From Candidatus Sumerlaea chitinivorans (GTDB lineage: Bacteria > Sumerlaeota > Sumerlaeia > Sumerlaeales > Sumerlaeaceae), in contig CP030759.1 of the NCBI GenBank assembly GCA_003290465.1, positions 1,455,144 through 1,519,143 of the forward strand: a DNA stretch of 64,000 bases, in the 5' to 3' direction. The notes under the pieces were generated by a model, which was given only the letters and a program-made list of their open reading frames with translations, was not told where the DNA came from and made no database searches. The position numbers and the translations under genes were made by a program. The first letter of the stretch is position 1; each line of letters starts with the position of its first letter. This document shows, piece by piece, positions 17,843-27,470 of this stretch.

Positions 17843-20800
17843 TCACAAGCCCAGAAGTATCCGCGTGGAAGTGGGTGGCATCTTGACGATCAGTCGGTTA
17901 TTTACCGCTTTGAACTCCGGCTTGGCCCGCGAAACGTCAATTCTCGTGACGTCTGATTTGTCGAGCTTTGTCGCGGGCACCACCTTCACATCTGGGGAAT
18001 TCAGCACATCCACATACCGAGCCGGACTCTTCGATGGCAGTTCGAGAACGACCTCTTGTTCGCGGTCGGACTTGTTCGTCATTGTGATCACAGTCTGACG
18101 GTCGGTCCAGCGCCGGAAGGCAAACACCTGCTTAGCGTCGTCGGCAAGGAGAGTTTCAAATTCTCCCACGTGGAGAGCAGGCAACGTGTTGCGAATCGCG
18201 GCGCACCGCTGGAAGTGAGCAAACACGTCATGCATAAAGTAGTTGTCTTGCGGATTCTCGTAGGGTTCGAGATCTTTCCAGATCATCGGCTTGCGATCGC
18301 TCGGATCATCGGCTCCCCACATTCCAGCCTCGTCGCCGTAGTAAATCATCGGGCCACCAACGTAGGCAAACTGGACCCCCACCACAGCCTTCATTTTGGT
18401 GTAGGTTGCGGTGGTGGGTTTCTCCGTCTTGTAAGTCTGGCCCGGTTTCAAATCTTGGATGCGGTTGCCATTATCGTACTCACGCCCCGGGTTATAAAGC
18501 ATGGAAACAAGCCGATCGGTGTCGTGAGAATTCATGAGATTCATCATGACGTAGTTGGCTTGCTCCGGAATATCAAACAATAGCTTTGCAAAGTCCTGTG
18601 CCAACCGTGACGGCGTGCCATCCATATTGTAGAAGCGGTTGAGAGCTTTGGCGAACTGGTAATTCATCACGCAGTCGAACTGATCGCCGCGGAGCCACTG
18701 CTTGGGCGGATCCCAGATCTCTCCCATTATGAGGGCGTTCGGGTTGATCGATTTGACGAGTTTTCGCCATTCCTTCCAGAACTCGCTGCTGACTTCGTTG
18801 GGAACGTCGAGGCGCCACCCATCAACGCCATCCGAGGGGTCGCCGTCCCCATTGGGATCCATCCAACGGCGCGTGATCGCAAAAATGTGCTCTTTCACCG
18901 CTGGATCCACATAACCGTGTTCATTTTCCTTAAAGACAGGGAGATCTTTGACTCCATACCAACCCTCCCATTCGAGAGGATCCCAACTGGTGATGTTGTA
19001 CCAGTCCTTAAATCGGGATTTTTGCTTGTTTTTCAGGACATCTTGGAACGCCGGATGCTTGGTACCGGTGTGATTGAACACGCCATCAATGATAATCCGA
19101 ATACCCGCTGCGTGGGCTTTTTGGATGAGCTCCAAAAAGAGTTTGTCGCTCTTATTGAACTTCCAAGTCGAGGGATCGAGTAGATCCTCTTGGGCAACGG
19201 TTTTTTCGTATTCCCCGGCATAGCCAAATTGATCATCCACGTGGCGGTAGTCGGTTGCGTCGTATTTGTGGAGCGACTCCGACTGAAAAATCGGATTGAA
19301 CCAAATTGCGCCCACGCCGAGGGATTTCAAATAGGGCAACTTTTCTATCACGCCTTGGAGGTCCCCACCATACCGGCGGAAGAACACGCTTGGGAAAAAC
19401 TTCCCCTGATCTTCCGGCAACAGGCGCTCCCAATCCATGGTCCAAGTGCGCGTGCCCGTTGGGTCATTGTCCTTGCTCCCATTGCGGAAACGCTCAGGGA
19501 AAATCTCGTACCAGACCACATGGCGAGCCCACTCAGGCGTCTCGAAGATCTTATCGGGCTGAATCTGGACTTCAAAAGGCTTTACGGACGCTGGTGGTGT
19601 TTTTGCTTCATCTGTCCCGATGACAAACTGCGCTTGTCCATCTTTCACTCCGAAGGTGTAGCTGGTGACGAGTGGAACGCGCACACCGAAAAACTGGAAA
19701 CGTTCATCCTCGTAGACCGAGCGAAGGAGATGCTTCTCCGCGGCTTTGCCTTTTGCCAAAGGCTGGAGCCACGCTTCTTGCACGTCGTGCGCCAAGGTTC
19801 GCAACCGAATCACGACGGGCCCGTTTTTCGAGAGCACGTTAAAGTAATCAATCGATTCCGGGTCATGGAAGATAAAGTCCGCGTCAATCTTCGAGTCGCC
19901 CACTTTGGCATCGGAGGTGACGATGTGGGCGCCGTGGCCAAGCCGCAGCACGCTATTGAAGCCACCTTGGCCGTCGTCTGTCTTCACGGGGTTGAGAGGG
20001 TCTTCTTTCCAAGTCGAGTGGTTGATAACAAACTTGTACTGGTGCTCGCCGTCGGGAAGGACGAGGGTCGAGACAAACTCGTCGCCCACCTTCTTCATTT
20101 TGCGGTCGGTTGGGCTCCACCCGTTGAAAGTGCCAGCCAGATTCACAGTCTCGGCACCGGGCGCTTTAAAGTGGAAGGTCACGCGGTTTTTCTTTCCGCC
20201 GAGGGGCTCAATTTCAACGGAGGGAAACGGACGAAGCACGCTTCCTGAGGTCGCAGCATCTGCGCTGGACGATTCGCTTGCGGACGCTTCGCGCTCGGAT
20301 TTGGACGAAGAATCCTTTTTTTCTTCAGAGCTTGCAGCAGCTGAATTTCCCTGCTCACTCGACTCGGCGGGCAAGCGGATCACGCTGTTTTCCGAACCAA
20401 GCCCGTTTGAGACCTTGTTGGGGTTTTGGGGATCTTCCTTCCACTCCTTGCCATCAACGACGAATTTGTACTCGTGCTCACCTTTTGCGAGCTCGAGCGT
20501 AGCCACAAACTCATCGCCTTCCCGCTGCATTTTTAAAGCGTTCGGGTTCCACTCGTTAAACGAGCCTGCAAGGAACACTTCGGAGGCCGATGGGTTTTTG
20601 TAGCGGAACGTGACCCGGAATTTTCCCTCGGGGAGCTTTTGGACGCTCACGGACGGGCAAATCTTCTGGCCGGAGTCGCCATCGGAGCTTTTAACTACGT
20701 CGGCGTCGTTTGCGCGGGCCAGCTTTGTCGCCGCTATCCGCTCAGGCGTGAGGTTCAGAACACTGTTCTTTCCGCCAAACGAATCGTCCTCGGTTTCGGG

Positions 20801-21127
20801 GTTCAGCGGATCTGCCTTCCACTGCTTACCGTCGAGCACAAACTTATAGCTGTGCTTTCCCTCGGGGAGCTCGATGGTGACGCTGAATTTACCATTCGAG
20901 GGGAGCATTTCGAGCTTGTCGGGGGCCCAATCATTGAAAGACCCAGCCAGATATGCAGTGGATGCAGTCCCTGAGTAGGTGAACGTCACGCGGTATTTGC
21001 CGCCACTGGTCTCAGCCACCGAGATTGATGGAGGTAGCGCAGCGGCACCCCAGATGGTATTGCCCACGAGCACAGTGAATAGTAGGAGGATCCAGACGAT
21101 CGATCCGTAGCGACGCCGAGCATTCAT
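17843..21127 (-). CDS. Secreted GH13 alpha-amylase/cyclomaltodextrinase-like enzyme with three CBM48-type modules
   Basis: 1094 residues. A signal segment (about 1-30) is followed by three similar CBM48/AMPK-type glycogen-binding modules (33-126, 156-252, 301-396), each with L-A-G-x-F-N-x-W and a later Y-K-F-V...W-K-x-D-P-x-N-P motif; a Ser/Glu-rich linker (255-296) precedes the third. A beta domain of cyclomaltodextrinase N-type (about 405-520) leads into the (beta/alpha)8 barrel from about residue 535. Region I is DGVFNH (681-686), the nucleophile is Asp774 (DGWRLDVPNE), the acid/base is Glu803 (MGEIWD) and the third acid is Asp869 (SHDTDR). All catalytic residues are present. It should cleave starch or glycogen outside the cytoplasm, feeding the MalF/MalG permeases encoded just downstream. 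Confidence 0.9.
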   Translation of the reverse strand: MNARRRYGSIVWILLLFTVLVGNTIWGAAALPPSISVAETSGGKYRVTFTYSGTASTAYLAGSFNDWAPDKLEMLPSNGKFSVTIELPEGKHSYKFVLDGKQWKADPLNPETEDDSFGGKNSVLNLTPERIAATKLARANDADVVKSSDGDSGQKICPSVSVQKLPEGKFRVTFRYKNPSASEVFLAGSFNEWNPNALKMQREGDEFVATLELAKGEHEYKFVVDGKEWKEDPQNPNKVSNGLGSENSVIRLPAESSEQGNSAAASSEEKKDSSSKSEREASASESSSADAATSGSVLRPFPSVEIEPLGGKKNRVTFHFKAPGAETVNLAGTFNGWSPTDRKMKKVGDEFVSTLVLPDGEHQYKFVINHSTWKEDPLNPVKTDDGQGGFNSVLRLGHGAHIVTSDAKVGDSKIDADFIFHDPESIDYFNVLSKNGPVVIRLRTLAHDVQEAWLQPLAKGKAAEKHLLRSVYEDERFQFFGVRVPLVTSYTFGVKDGQAQFVIGTDEAKTPPASVKPFEVQIQPDKIFETPEWARHVVWYEIFPERFRNGSKDNDPTGTRTWTMDWERLLPEDQGKFFPSVFFRRYGGDLQGVIEKLPYLKSLGVGAIWFNPIFQSESLHKYDATDYRHVDDQFGYAGEYEKTVAQEDLLDPSTWKFNKSDKLFLELIQKAHAAGIRIIIDGVFNHTGTKHPAFQDVLKNKQKSRFKDWYNITSWDPLEWEGWYGVKDLPVFKENEHGYVDPAVKEHIFAITRRWMDPNGDGDPSDGVDGWRLDVPNEVSSEFWKEWRKLVKSINPNALIMGEIWDPPKQWLRGDQFDCVMNYQFAKALNRFYNMDGTPSRLAQDFAKLLFDIPEQANYVMMNLMNSHDTDRLVSMLYNPGREYDNGNRIQDLKPGQTYKTEKPTTATYTKMKAVVGVQFAYVGGPMIYYGDEAGMWGADDPSDRKPMIWKDLEPYENPQDNYFMHDVFAHFQRCAAIRNTLPALHVGEFETLLADDAKQVFAFRRWTDRQTVITMTNKSDREQEVVLELPSKSPARYVDVLNSPDVKVVPATKLDKSDVTRIDVSRAKPEFKAVNNRLIVKMPPTSTRILLGL

Positions 21128-21164
21128 TTGTTCAACCCTCTTTCAGCAGATTTGGATCGTTCCA

Positions 21165-21191
21165 ATTTTAACAATCGGGGCAAACTGTCAA
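21165..21191 (-). promoter_or_regulatory. Candidate sigma-70-type promoter of the amylase-malFG operon
   Basis: On the minus strand, TTGACA (21191-21186) is followed after 15 bases by TAAAAT (21170-21165), about 38 bases before the amylase ATG, which has a GAGGG ribosome site. The spacer is two bases short of the usual 17. Confidence 0.45.
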
Positions 21192-21322
21192 CACGAATCT
21201 TCGCAACTCAGACCCAGTAGAAATCGGACCCGCCGGATTACTTTTTAGGAATGTTTGTGTTTGGGTTTGAGTGCCCCAAAGAATCGGATTTCTCACCCTC
21301 TCCGAAATCCGCGGAAGCCCCT

Positions 21323-22102
21323 TCAGACTATTGTGGTCCGCAGGAAGTCAGCAACGTGCGCGTTTACGTAGTCTGGGGCTTCAAGCGGGCTGAGGTGCCC
21401 TGCCGCGGGCACCAGGTGCATGCGTGCGTTGGGAAGTCCGTTGAGCATGCGCTCGCCACATTCGGGTGGGGTGACGATATCCTCCTCACCGAAGAGCAAT
21501 AGGACGGGGACCGATATGGTGTGGAGAGTGTCGGTTGAGTCGGGACGTGACGCAAGGGCATGGAGCGCCCCAATCACGGTTTCAGCGGGCGCTTCTGTGG
21601 CCCATTGGGCAACCGCTTGGACTAAGCCGGGATTCTTCTCGCGAGTGGTTTTGCCCACAAGTTTCTCGCTCGCAAACTGGGCGAGAAAACCAGTGCCTTC
21701 CCGCCGCACGCGCTCGATCATCTGCCTACGGTTCTCGCGGGCTTCGGGTGTGTCAGCTTCGGCGCGAGTATCGCAAAGAATCATTCCCGCGACACGCGCG
21801 GGGTATCGCCGCCAAAACTCAAATGCAATGTAGCCCCCCATGGAACACCCGCCAAGCACCGCACGGTCGATCCCGGCCTTGTCGAGGTACTGCAAGAGAT
21901 CGAACGCGAAGAGTCCGACCGTCCAGTCCTCAACTCGTTCCTTCTCGTGAAGGCGGTTGCCACCAAACCCACGAACGTTTGGTGTGTGGATGTCGGCAAT
22001 GTCAGAGAGCGCACGAACCTGTTCGCGCCACATTCGGGAGTCCAGCGGAAATGCGTGAACCAACACCACAGGGATTTTCTCGCGCATGGGGTTCAGTTGC
22101 AT
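21323..22102 (-). CDS. Alpha/beta-fold hydrolase
   Basis: About 259 residues. The ATG at 22102 is preferred over longer readings because AAGGAG lies seven bases before it and the recognisable fold begins soon after (VVLVHAFPLDSRMW). The catalytic serine is in G-C-S-M-G-G, the acid is probably the Asp of GEEDIVTPP, and the histidine is in AGHLSPLEAP. It resembles 3-oxoadipate enol-lactonase and related small esterases, but these motifs do not fix the substrate. It lies alone, divergent from the VIT-VWA gene. Confidence 0.85.
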   Translation of the reverse strand: MQLNPMREKIPVVLVHAFPLDSRMWREQVRALSDIADIHTPNVRGFGGNRLHEKERVEDWTVGLFAFDLLQYLDKAGIDRAVLGGCSMGGYIAFEFWRRYPARVAGMILCDTRAEADTPEARENRRQMIERVRREGTGFLAQFASEKLVGKTTREKNPGLVQAVAQWATEAPAETVIGALHALASRPDSTDTLHTISVPVLLLFGEEDIVTPPECGERMLNGLPNARMHLVPAAGHLSPLEAPDYVNAHVADFLRTTIV

Positions 22103-22211
22103 CGTCTTCGCTCCTTTCAGGGAAAACAGCGACTCTTGCCGCGCTAACAAACCTCTCGAGCATGAGTCGGGTCTAATGTTGTGAAGCAAATATCCGTACG
22201 GAGCATGAATC

Positions 22212-24617
22212 ATGAATCAGGCTCGGAAAAAGTCCAGCGCAGAACCACTTGTAGAATCCGCAGCTTGTGCAGGTACAATAAGAATCCCAAAGGGGTGCCG
22301 TCCGAAGCAAAGCCGGAGTACGTTCTGCCGGTTGCTGCTGTGGGCCACCTGCATGTTCTTCGTCGGATCAGCATACTCCTTGGGCATTCTCGTCCCCCGC
22401 CCACCGGAAGCTGCTCCCATTGAGCCGCGCGACGCCCAAATCCAAATTCAAATCAAAAACGACCTCTCAGTTACACGAATCCACCAGACCTTCTACAATC
22501 CAAATCCCACACGGCAGGAAGCGGATTTTTACTTCCCGGTGCCGCGCGGTGCAAATGTTACGGATTTTGTGCTCTACATGGAAGGCAAACCCGTCCGCGG
22601 CGAGATCCTCGAACGCGAGAAAGCACGCGATATTTATGAGCAGATTGTACGCCGCATGCGGGATCCCGGACTTTTGGAATGGATGGACAGCGATATTTTC
22701 CGGGTGCGGGTTTTCCCCGTGCCGCCTCGCGACACACAGAAAATCGAGATCGAGTTTAGCGCTCCGTTGCAAGCGCATCAGGGAACCTATCGCTACCGTT
22801 TACCGCTTCGCGCACCGTCCCGTTCTGGCAAAGGGCACAAAACAGCGGAAGGCCGCCTGACGGAGTTTCGGGTAGAGTTAACCTCGCAGCGTGAGTTCGG
22901 CACGGTCTACTCACCGAGTCATGAAATGAAAATCACCCGAGAATCGGGACAGCGGGTCCTTGTGGAGCCAACGGACAAAACCCGATTTGATGCAAATCCC
23001 ACCTTTGAGCTCTTTTACGATTACCGGGAAAAGGACCTTTCGATCAGCCTTCTGGCAACGCGGAGGGAAGGTGAGCCGGGGTTTTTTTGCGCGCTCCTTG
23101 CCCCTCCGACCGATCAGCACAAGAGCACCTCACAGCCACTCGACCTGACACTGATCATAGACACGAGTGGCTCGATGGCTGAGAAAGGAAAAATTGAGCA
23201 TGCCAAACGGGCACTGAACTACTGCCTGAGTCAGCTTCGTCCTTGGGATCGTTTTCAGCTCATACGTTTTGCCACGGACGTGGAAGAGTACGGAGATGGG
23301 TTGCAGCCTGCCACGCCAGCATCGCTGGAGAAGGCTAAAGAGTGGGTCGCCGCCCTGACTGCTCGGGGAGGAACAAACATCGCGGCAGCACTGGAGCGGG
23401 CCTTGACCCCAAAATCCAGCTCAACGAGCGGCACCCTTCACATTGTGATCTTCGTCACGGATGGCCTGCCGACAGTGGGCGAGACCAATCCCGACCGCAT
23501 TCTCGAACTCGTGGACCGTCTGCGAGACCAAGCCACGCCGAAGGTGGATCAAACGTCTGAGAGCCGACGTTCCGAACGCTTAAGGATTTTTACTTTCGGC
23601 GTGGGCCACGATGTGAACACGCGGCTTCTGGACCGAATCGCAGAACGAACACGTGCAGCTTCTGAGTACGTTCAACCAGAGCAGGACTTAGAGGTCCCCA
23701 TTAGCGCCCTTTTTGACCGCGCATCGCGACCGGCGGTCACAAACCTCAAAGTTTCGTTTACCCCGGACGTGGCGTTTGACCTCTACCCCAAAGTCCTTCC
23801 GGACCTCTTCTACGGGGATCAGCTCACGATTTTTGGCCGCTACAAGCAGGGCGGGGCCGTGTTGATCACTGTTCGGGGCGAGATGGCAGGCAAACCCGTT
23901 GAATACACCTTCGAACGATCTTTCCCCGAGTCATCTGACGAGAATCCCTTCGTCGAAAAACTCTGGGCAACGCGCAAAATAGGCTATCTCTTGGACGAGC
24001 TCCGAGAACGCGGCGAAAATGCGGAAATCCGCGATGAGATCGTTGCGCTGTCTAAGAAGTATGGCATCGTGACACCCCTCACCTCCTTTTTGGTTGCCGA
24101 AGATGTGCCGGTAGTTGAATCGAGGGGAACAGAGCGTCACGACGTGCCGCCGAATCGTCCATCCGGCTCGGTGAAGCGCTCTCTGCTCCCAGAGTCATCC
24201 GTGGGGCTTGCCCCATCACAGTTGGGGGCTCGGGCGGCTGCTCCAGCGGCCCGCTTTGCGGAAAGTGGTGCCGAGGCCGTAGATCAAGCCGTGGCACTCA
24301 AGTCTCTAAAAGGTCGAATGACTCTCCCCTCCACCGCATCAGAGGAGATGCGAGTGTTGCGTGGCAAAACCTTCGTGCTGCGCAATGGCACATGGCGCGA
24401 CCTCGACATTGAAAGCCGGCGAGATCTGCCGAGGGTAGAGGTTCAGCCGTTTAGTGAAGCCTATTTTGAGTTGCTGCGCCACCACCCGGAGTGGGCCGAG
24501 TGGTTGAGTCTCGGCGAAAGGGTGGAGGTGGTGATTTCAGAGCGTGTCCTCTTGTCCGTGACCCCTGAGGGCAAAACGGCTTTGAGTCCTGAGGACCGAA
24601 AACTGCTCGGTATTTAG
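22212..24617 (+). CDS. VIT and von Willebrand factor A domain protein
   Basis: 801 residues. A hydrophobic segment at about 38-60 anchors or exports the protein. A VIT (vault/inter-alpha-trypsin) domain spans about 70-200 (F-Y-N-P-N-P-T...FYFPVPRGA...EILEREKARDIYEQ). A VWA domain follows from 311, with an intact MIDAS: D317-T-S-G-S321, Thr388 in GGTNI and Asp417 in FVTDGLPT. The C-terminal 250 residues are less conserved and have a proline/alanine-rich stretch. Proteins of this kind in bacteria are envelope-bound and metal-dependent in protein binding; no specific partner is known. It is followed by a strong terminator. Confidence 0.85.
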   Translation: MNQARKKSSAEPLVESAACAGTIRIPKGCRPKQSRSTFCRLLLWATCMFFVGSAYSLGILVPRPPEAAPIEPRDAQIQIQIKNDLSVTRIHQTFYNPNPTRQEADFYFPVPRGANVTDFVLYMEGKPVRGEILEREKARDIYEQIVRRMRDPGLLEWMDSDIFRVRVFPVPPRDTQKIEIEFSAPLQAHQGTYRYRLPLRAPSRSGKGHKTAEGRLTEFRVELTSQREFGTVYSPSHEMKITRESGQRVLVEPTDKTRFDANPTFELFYDYREKDLSISLLATRREGEPGFFCALLAPPTDQHKSTSQPLDLTLIIDTSGSMAEKGKIEHAKRALNYCLSQLRPWDRFQLIRFATDVEEYGDGLQPATPASLEKAKEWVAALTARGGTNIAAALERALTPKSSSTSGTLHIVIFVTDGLPTVGETNPDRILELVDRLRDQATPKVDQTSESRRSERLRIFTFGVGHDVNTRLLDRIAERTRAASEYVQPEQDLEVPISALFDRASRPAVTNLKVSFTPDVAFDLYPKVLPDLFYGDQLTIFGRYKQGGAVLITVRGEMAGKPVEYTFERSFPESSDENPFVEKLWATRKIGYLLDELRERGENAEIRDEIVALSKKYGIVTPLTSFLVAEDVPVVESRGTERHDVPPNRPSGSVKRSLLPESSVGLAPSQLGARAAAPAARFAESGAEAVDQAVALKSLKGRMTLPSTASEEMRVLRGKTFVLRNGTWRDLDIESRRDLPRVEVQPFSEAYFELLRHHPEWAEWLSLGERVEVVISERVLLSVTPEGKTALSPEDRKLLGI

Positions 24618-24779
24618 AAAAAAAATGCAACCCAGCACTTTTTTTGGGAACCCGGATGCAAGAGGTTGTGTCAAACAGAGTGCAGCAGGCCAGAGCCTCT
24701 CGAAAGAGAGGATAAAAAAAAGCAAATTCCAGCAGCTGTCCTCGGACAGTTTACCATAACCTCCTAACCTCAAGATTAG

Positions 24780-24809
24780 CCCCTCGGGCAACCGGGGGGC
24801 TTTTCTTTT
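24780..24809 (+). terminator. Rho-independent terminator after the VIT-VWA gene
   Basis: GCCCCTCGG and CCGGGGGGC form a stem around GCAA, with one G-T pair, and a TTTTCTTTT tract follows directly. It lies 163 bases after the stop. A smaller hairpin (CTGTCC-TC-GGACAG, about 24736-24749) precedes it in the same gap. Confidence 0.8.
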
Positions 24810-24838
24810 GCATTGCAGGCAATGGGGCACAACAAGTC

Positions 24839-25783
24839 CTACGGCAGGCTTTTGCTCACTGCCGGCTCCGCGATCTCGTGCCGGCCGATCCCCCGGTTCC
24901 TCCTTGTCGCAAGGGGTTCCCACGTAAACCTTTCGCCGGGACAGAGATCAAAGACCACAACTTCCGGCGCAACCCCGAACCGGAGAGGAATCCCCGTGCT
25001 ACCGACACCCACAGAAACGAAGACTGGAAATTTGGGGGCTTGCACCCATCCGCCCAAATACTTGGTCCCATAACGGGAAGGCGCATAAGCCCACGGAAGT
25101 GACGGCAGCCGCACTTGGCCTCCGTGCGTATGGCCGGCAAGCATTAGGTCCACTCGCTCGCCGCAAGCGAGCAGGCAGGGATCCTCCGCGGCATCAGGAT
25201 TATGGGATAGGACAATTCGCGGTATCGTCGAGGGCACACTGGCAAAGGTTTCCGAAGGCCGTAGCTGATCTTCCCAGTAGTCCCCGATGCCGGCAAAGCA
25301 CAAGCCGCGAGGCGGAGGCTCAGCCGACAGTTGCCGCTCAGGCGTGAGGAAAAGACGGGTTCGGTCGATCAGCCCGATTCCGCAACTTGCGAAGTCTGCG
25401 CGGCGGTGTTGCGCTCCGACCCACCAATCATGATTGCCCAACACACCCAGCGTAGCGATCCGCGGGCGCAAGTGGGCAAGCGCGCGTATGCCGGGCAGAA
25501 GATAGCGCGGGTGACTGGAAACGTAATCGCCGGTGAGGAGCACGAGATCGGGCCGCAATCGGTTCACAAGGTGGACTGTTTCGAGGATCAACTCTGTGGA
25601 GACCCATGGCCCGTGGTGGAGGTCCGTCAGATGAGCGATCCGCAGGCCGGTAAGGCTATGAGGTAAATCCTCGATCTGGACTCTGAAGTGTCGAACAAGA
25701 AGGCGGTGGTGGCCAAGAAACGTTCTTCGCAGCTTCCTCCCAACTTGAGTGAGGCGGCCAAAAGTTGAAGAGCCGGGCTGCAT
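24839..25783 (-). CDS. Calcineurin-like metallophosphoesterase (YaeI type)
   Basis: About 314 residues from the ATG at 25783; the frame stays open for 261 more bases upstream, but recognisable sequence begins only near residue 25 of the shorter form, so this start is chosen with reservation (no good ribosome site is seen). The dimetal motifs are all present: D-x-H in HLTDLHHGPW, GDYVS, GNHDWW, SHNPD and GHTHGGQ. The order and size fit YaeI-type phosphodiesterases, some of which act on UDP-2,3-diacylglucosamine or other envelope phosphodiesters. Upstream, 25784-26170 shows no other clear gene. Confidence 0.8.
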   Translation of the reverse strand: MQPGSSTFGRLTQVGRKLRRTFLGHHRLLVRHFRVQIEDLPHSLTGLRIAHLTDLHHGPWVSTELILETVHLVNRLRPDLVLLTGDYVSSHPRYLLPGIRALAHLRPRIATLGVLGNHDWWVGAQHRRADFASCGIGLIDRTRLFLTPERQLSAEPPPRGLCFAGIGDYWEDQLRPSETFASVPSTIPRIVLSHNPDAAEDPCLLACGERVDLMLAGHTHGGQVRLPSLPWAYAPSRYGTKYLGGWVQAPKFPVFVSVGVGSTGIPLRFGVAPEVVVFDLCPGERFTWEPLATRRNRGIGRHEIAEPAVSKSLP

Positions 25784-26078
25784 TTGCGAGGTCAAGTCTC
25801 CTACTTTCGTGGCGGATCTACATAACTTCTCGCTCAAACAGGGCGATTGGATCGGGTTCCCGTCTGAAGCAAAGTCAGTACCGTACTCGACGTCACCTAC
25901 AGTAATTGGCATGGTATTTCTTGATTCTGGAACCAATCTGTCTTCCATCCACCTCTCGTTGTCCCTCGTGGATCCCCGTTTTTTAGCACCGACCCACTTC
26001 GCGATACTTTTGGAGACAACCCACCGACTTCTGTTTGCGAGCAAAAGCTGTACCGAGTAGGCGATTTATAGGCCGCGG

Positions 26079-26107
26079 TTGACACACCTTTCCCAGCAGA
26101 TTCTTTG
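26079..26107 (+). promoter_or_regulatory. Weak promoter candidate upstream of galT
   Basis: A perfect TTGACA lies at 26079-26084, about 90 bases before the galT start. The hexamer 17 bases later (TCTTTG) matches the -10 consensus poorly, so only the -35-like element is supported. Confidence 0.25.
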
Positions 26108-26170
26108 TTTTACCTCTGTTTCGTATGTTTGTGCTGGACCACTCCCCAACTTGTGCCCAGACTGTAGCTC

Positions 26171-27220
26171 ATGTCTGTGTTACGAAAAGATCCACTGAGC
26201 TACGGATGGGTTATCTTTGCGGAAGAGACTTATCAGCGGCCAACGGCGCCGTGTCCAGTCGGTGAGGACCTTGCCCCCGCTGACTGTCCATTTTGTGAAG
26301 GCAATGAGGACCGAACGCCACCCGAAATCCGTGCGATTCGCCCTATCGACAGCAAACCCAACTCCCGCGGGTGGCAAGTGCGAACCATTCCAAACCAGTT
26401 TGCAGTCCTGCGCATCGAAGGAAACTTAGAGCGTCGGGGGGAAGGCTTGTACGACATGATGAATGGCGTGGGGGCGCACGAGGTCATCGTCGAGACCCCG
26501 GACCACTACGGCCGAATGTCTCAGTTTGATACAGCTAAGCTGCGCGACGTCCTGTGGATGTACCGAGAGCGAGTTCAGGACCTGCTCAAGGACAAGCGGT
26601 TCCGATACATTCAGGTGTTCCGGAACTACGGCGTGCGGGCGGGGGCACGGCTCCACCATCCTCATTCGCAGGTCATCGCTTTGCCAGTCCTGCCCCGCTG
26701 GGTGCGCGACGAGATTCAGCATGCCTTTGAGTACTGGGGAATTAAGGAACGGTGCATTTTTTGCGATATTCTTGAGCAGGATAGGAAAGGAAAACGTCTT
26801 GTTTACGAAAACGATGATTTCATCGTCACAGAACCGTTTGCCTCGCGCATGCCGTTTGAGACGTGGATCTATCCGCGCGTGCACCAGTCGGAATTTCACG
26901 AGCTGGCGGACTCGGCGCTCGATTCATTAGCTGATGCCCTCCGTATTACGTTACTAACGCTCGAGCAAGCTTTAGGGGATCCTCACTATAATTTGATTTT
27001 TCATTCCGCCCCCTGCCAACCGGAGAAACAGTACAATACCCGGCGAGCCCAGATCTGCGATTATTATCATTGGCACATTGAGATTATCCCTCGGGTCACC
27101 GAGTTGGCAGGCTTCGAGTACGGGACGGGCTTCTATGTGAATTCGGTGTTTCCTGAAAAAGCCGCAGCCCAATTGCGGGATCATATCTCGAAACTGATTG
27201 GTGGGTCACCCCTGCGTTAG
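26171..27220 (+). CDS. galT: Galactose-1-phosphate uridylyltransferase
   Basis: A 349-residue HIT-superfamily protein. The catalytic H-P-H is in RLHHPHSQVIA, preceded by the substrate loop FRNYGVRAGA; the N-terminal zinc pair is C-P-F-C-E-G-N-E and a second C-x-x-C (CIFCDI) opens the C-terminal half. The late YHWHIEIIPR motif also fits. It moves UMP between UDP-glucose and galactose-1-phosphate in the Leloir pathway; members of this branch can also act as other nucleotidyltransferases (for example on ADP-sugars). No galK or galE is next to it, so the exact substrate is open. It stands as a single gene. Confidence 0.8.
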   Translation: MSVLRKDPLSYGWVIFAEETYQRPTAPCPVGEDLAPADCPFCEGNEDRTPPEIRAIRPIDSKPNSRGWQVRTIPNQFAVLRIEGNLERRGEGLYDMMNGVGAHEVIVETPDHYGRMSQFDTAKLRDVLWMYRERVQDLLKDKRFRYIQVFRNYGVRAGARLHHPHSQVIALPVLPRWVRDEIQHAFEYWGIKERCIFCDILEQDRKGKRLVYENDDFIVTEPFASRMPFETWIYPRVHQSEFHELADSALDSLADALRITLLTLEQALGDPHYNLIFHSAPCQPEKQYNTRRAQICDYYHWHIEIIPRVTELAGFEYGTGFYVNSVFPEKAAAQLRDHISKLIGGSPLR

Positions 27221-27470
27221 CATCAGGTGGTAAGCCAAACATAAGCTAAGGTTGGGGTGATGGTTACTCCCAACGCTGAAGAATACGTGTTGGCCCTGAG
27301 GTAAAAAACTGATAAACATAGGTTTTAGCCAGAGAGCAACCCCGTTTGACTGCCAATGTGACGGGGAATAAATTCGGTAGTTGATTGCCTATCCATTCTG
27401 TGCTGAGCAACGACCACAGCGGTGGGGAGGCAGATTCGTGCGCAACACGATGCCGAAGAGAGGTGGCGAT

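Noticed and set aside
17044-17886. Open frame of 280 codons antisense to the MalF-type gene
   Set aside because: It has no recognisable domain and lies opposite the well-conserved permease.
19190-20248. Open frame of 352 codons antisense to the amylase gene
   Set aside because: The opposite strand encodes conserved amylase and starch-binding motifs; the antisense frame is a by-product of codon use.
25784-26044. N-terminal extension of the metallophosphoesterase
   Set aside because: The frame is open but the sequence has no signal peptide or recognisable domain, so it is probably not translated.
27250-27280. GTTGGG/CCCAAC hairpin after galT
   Set aside because: There is a long loop and no T-tract, so a terminator is not supported.
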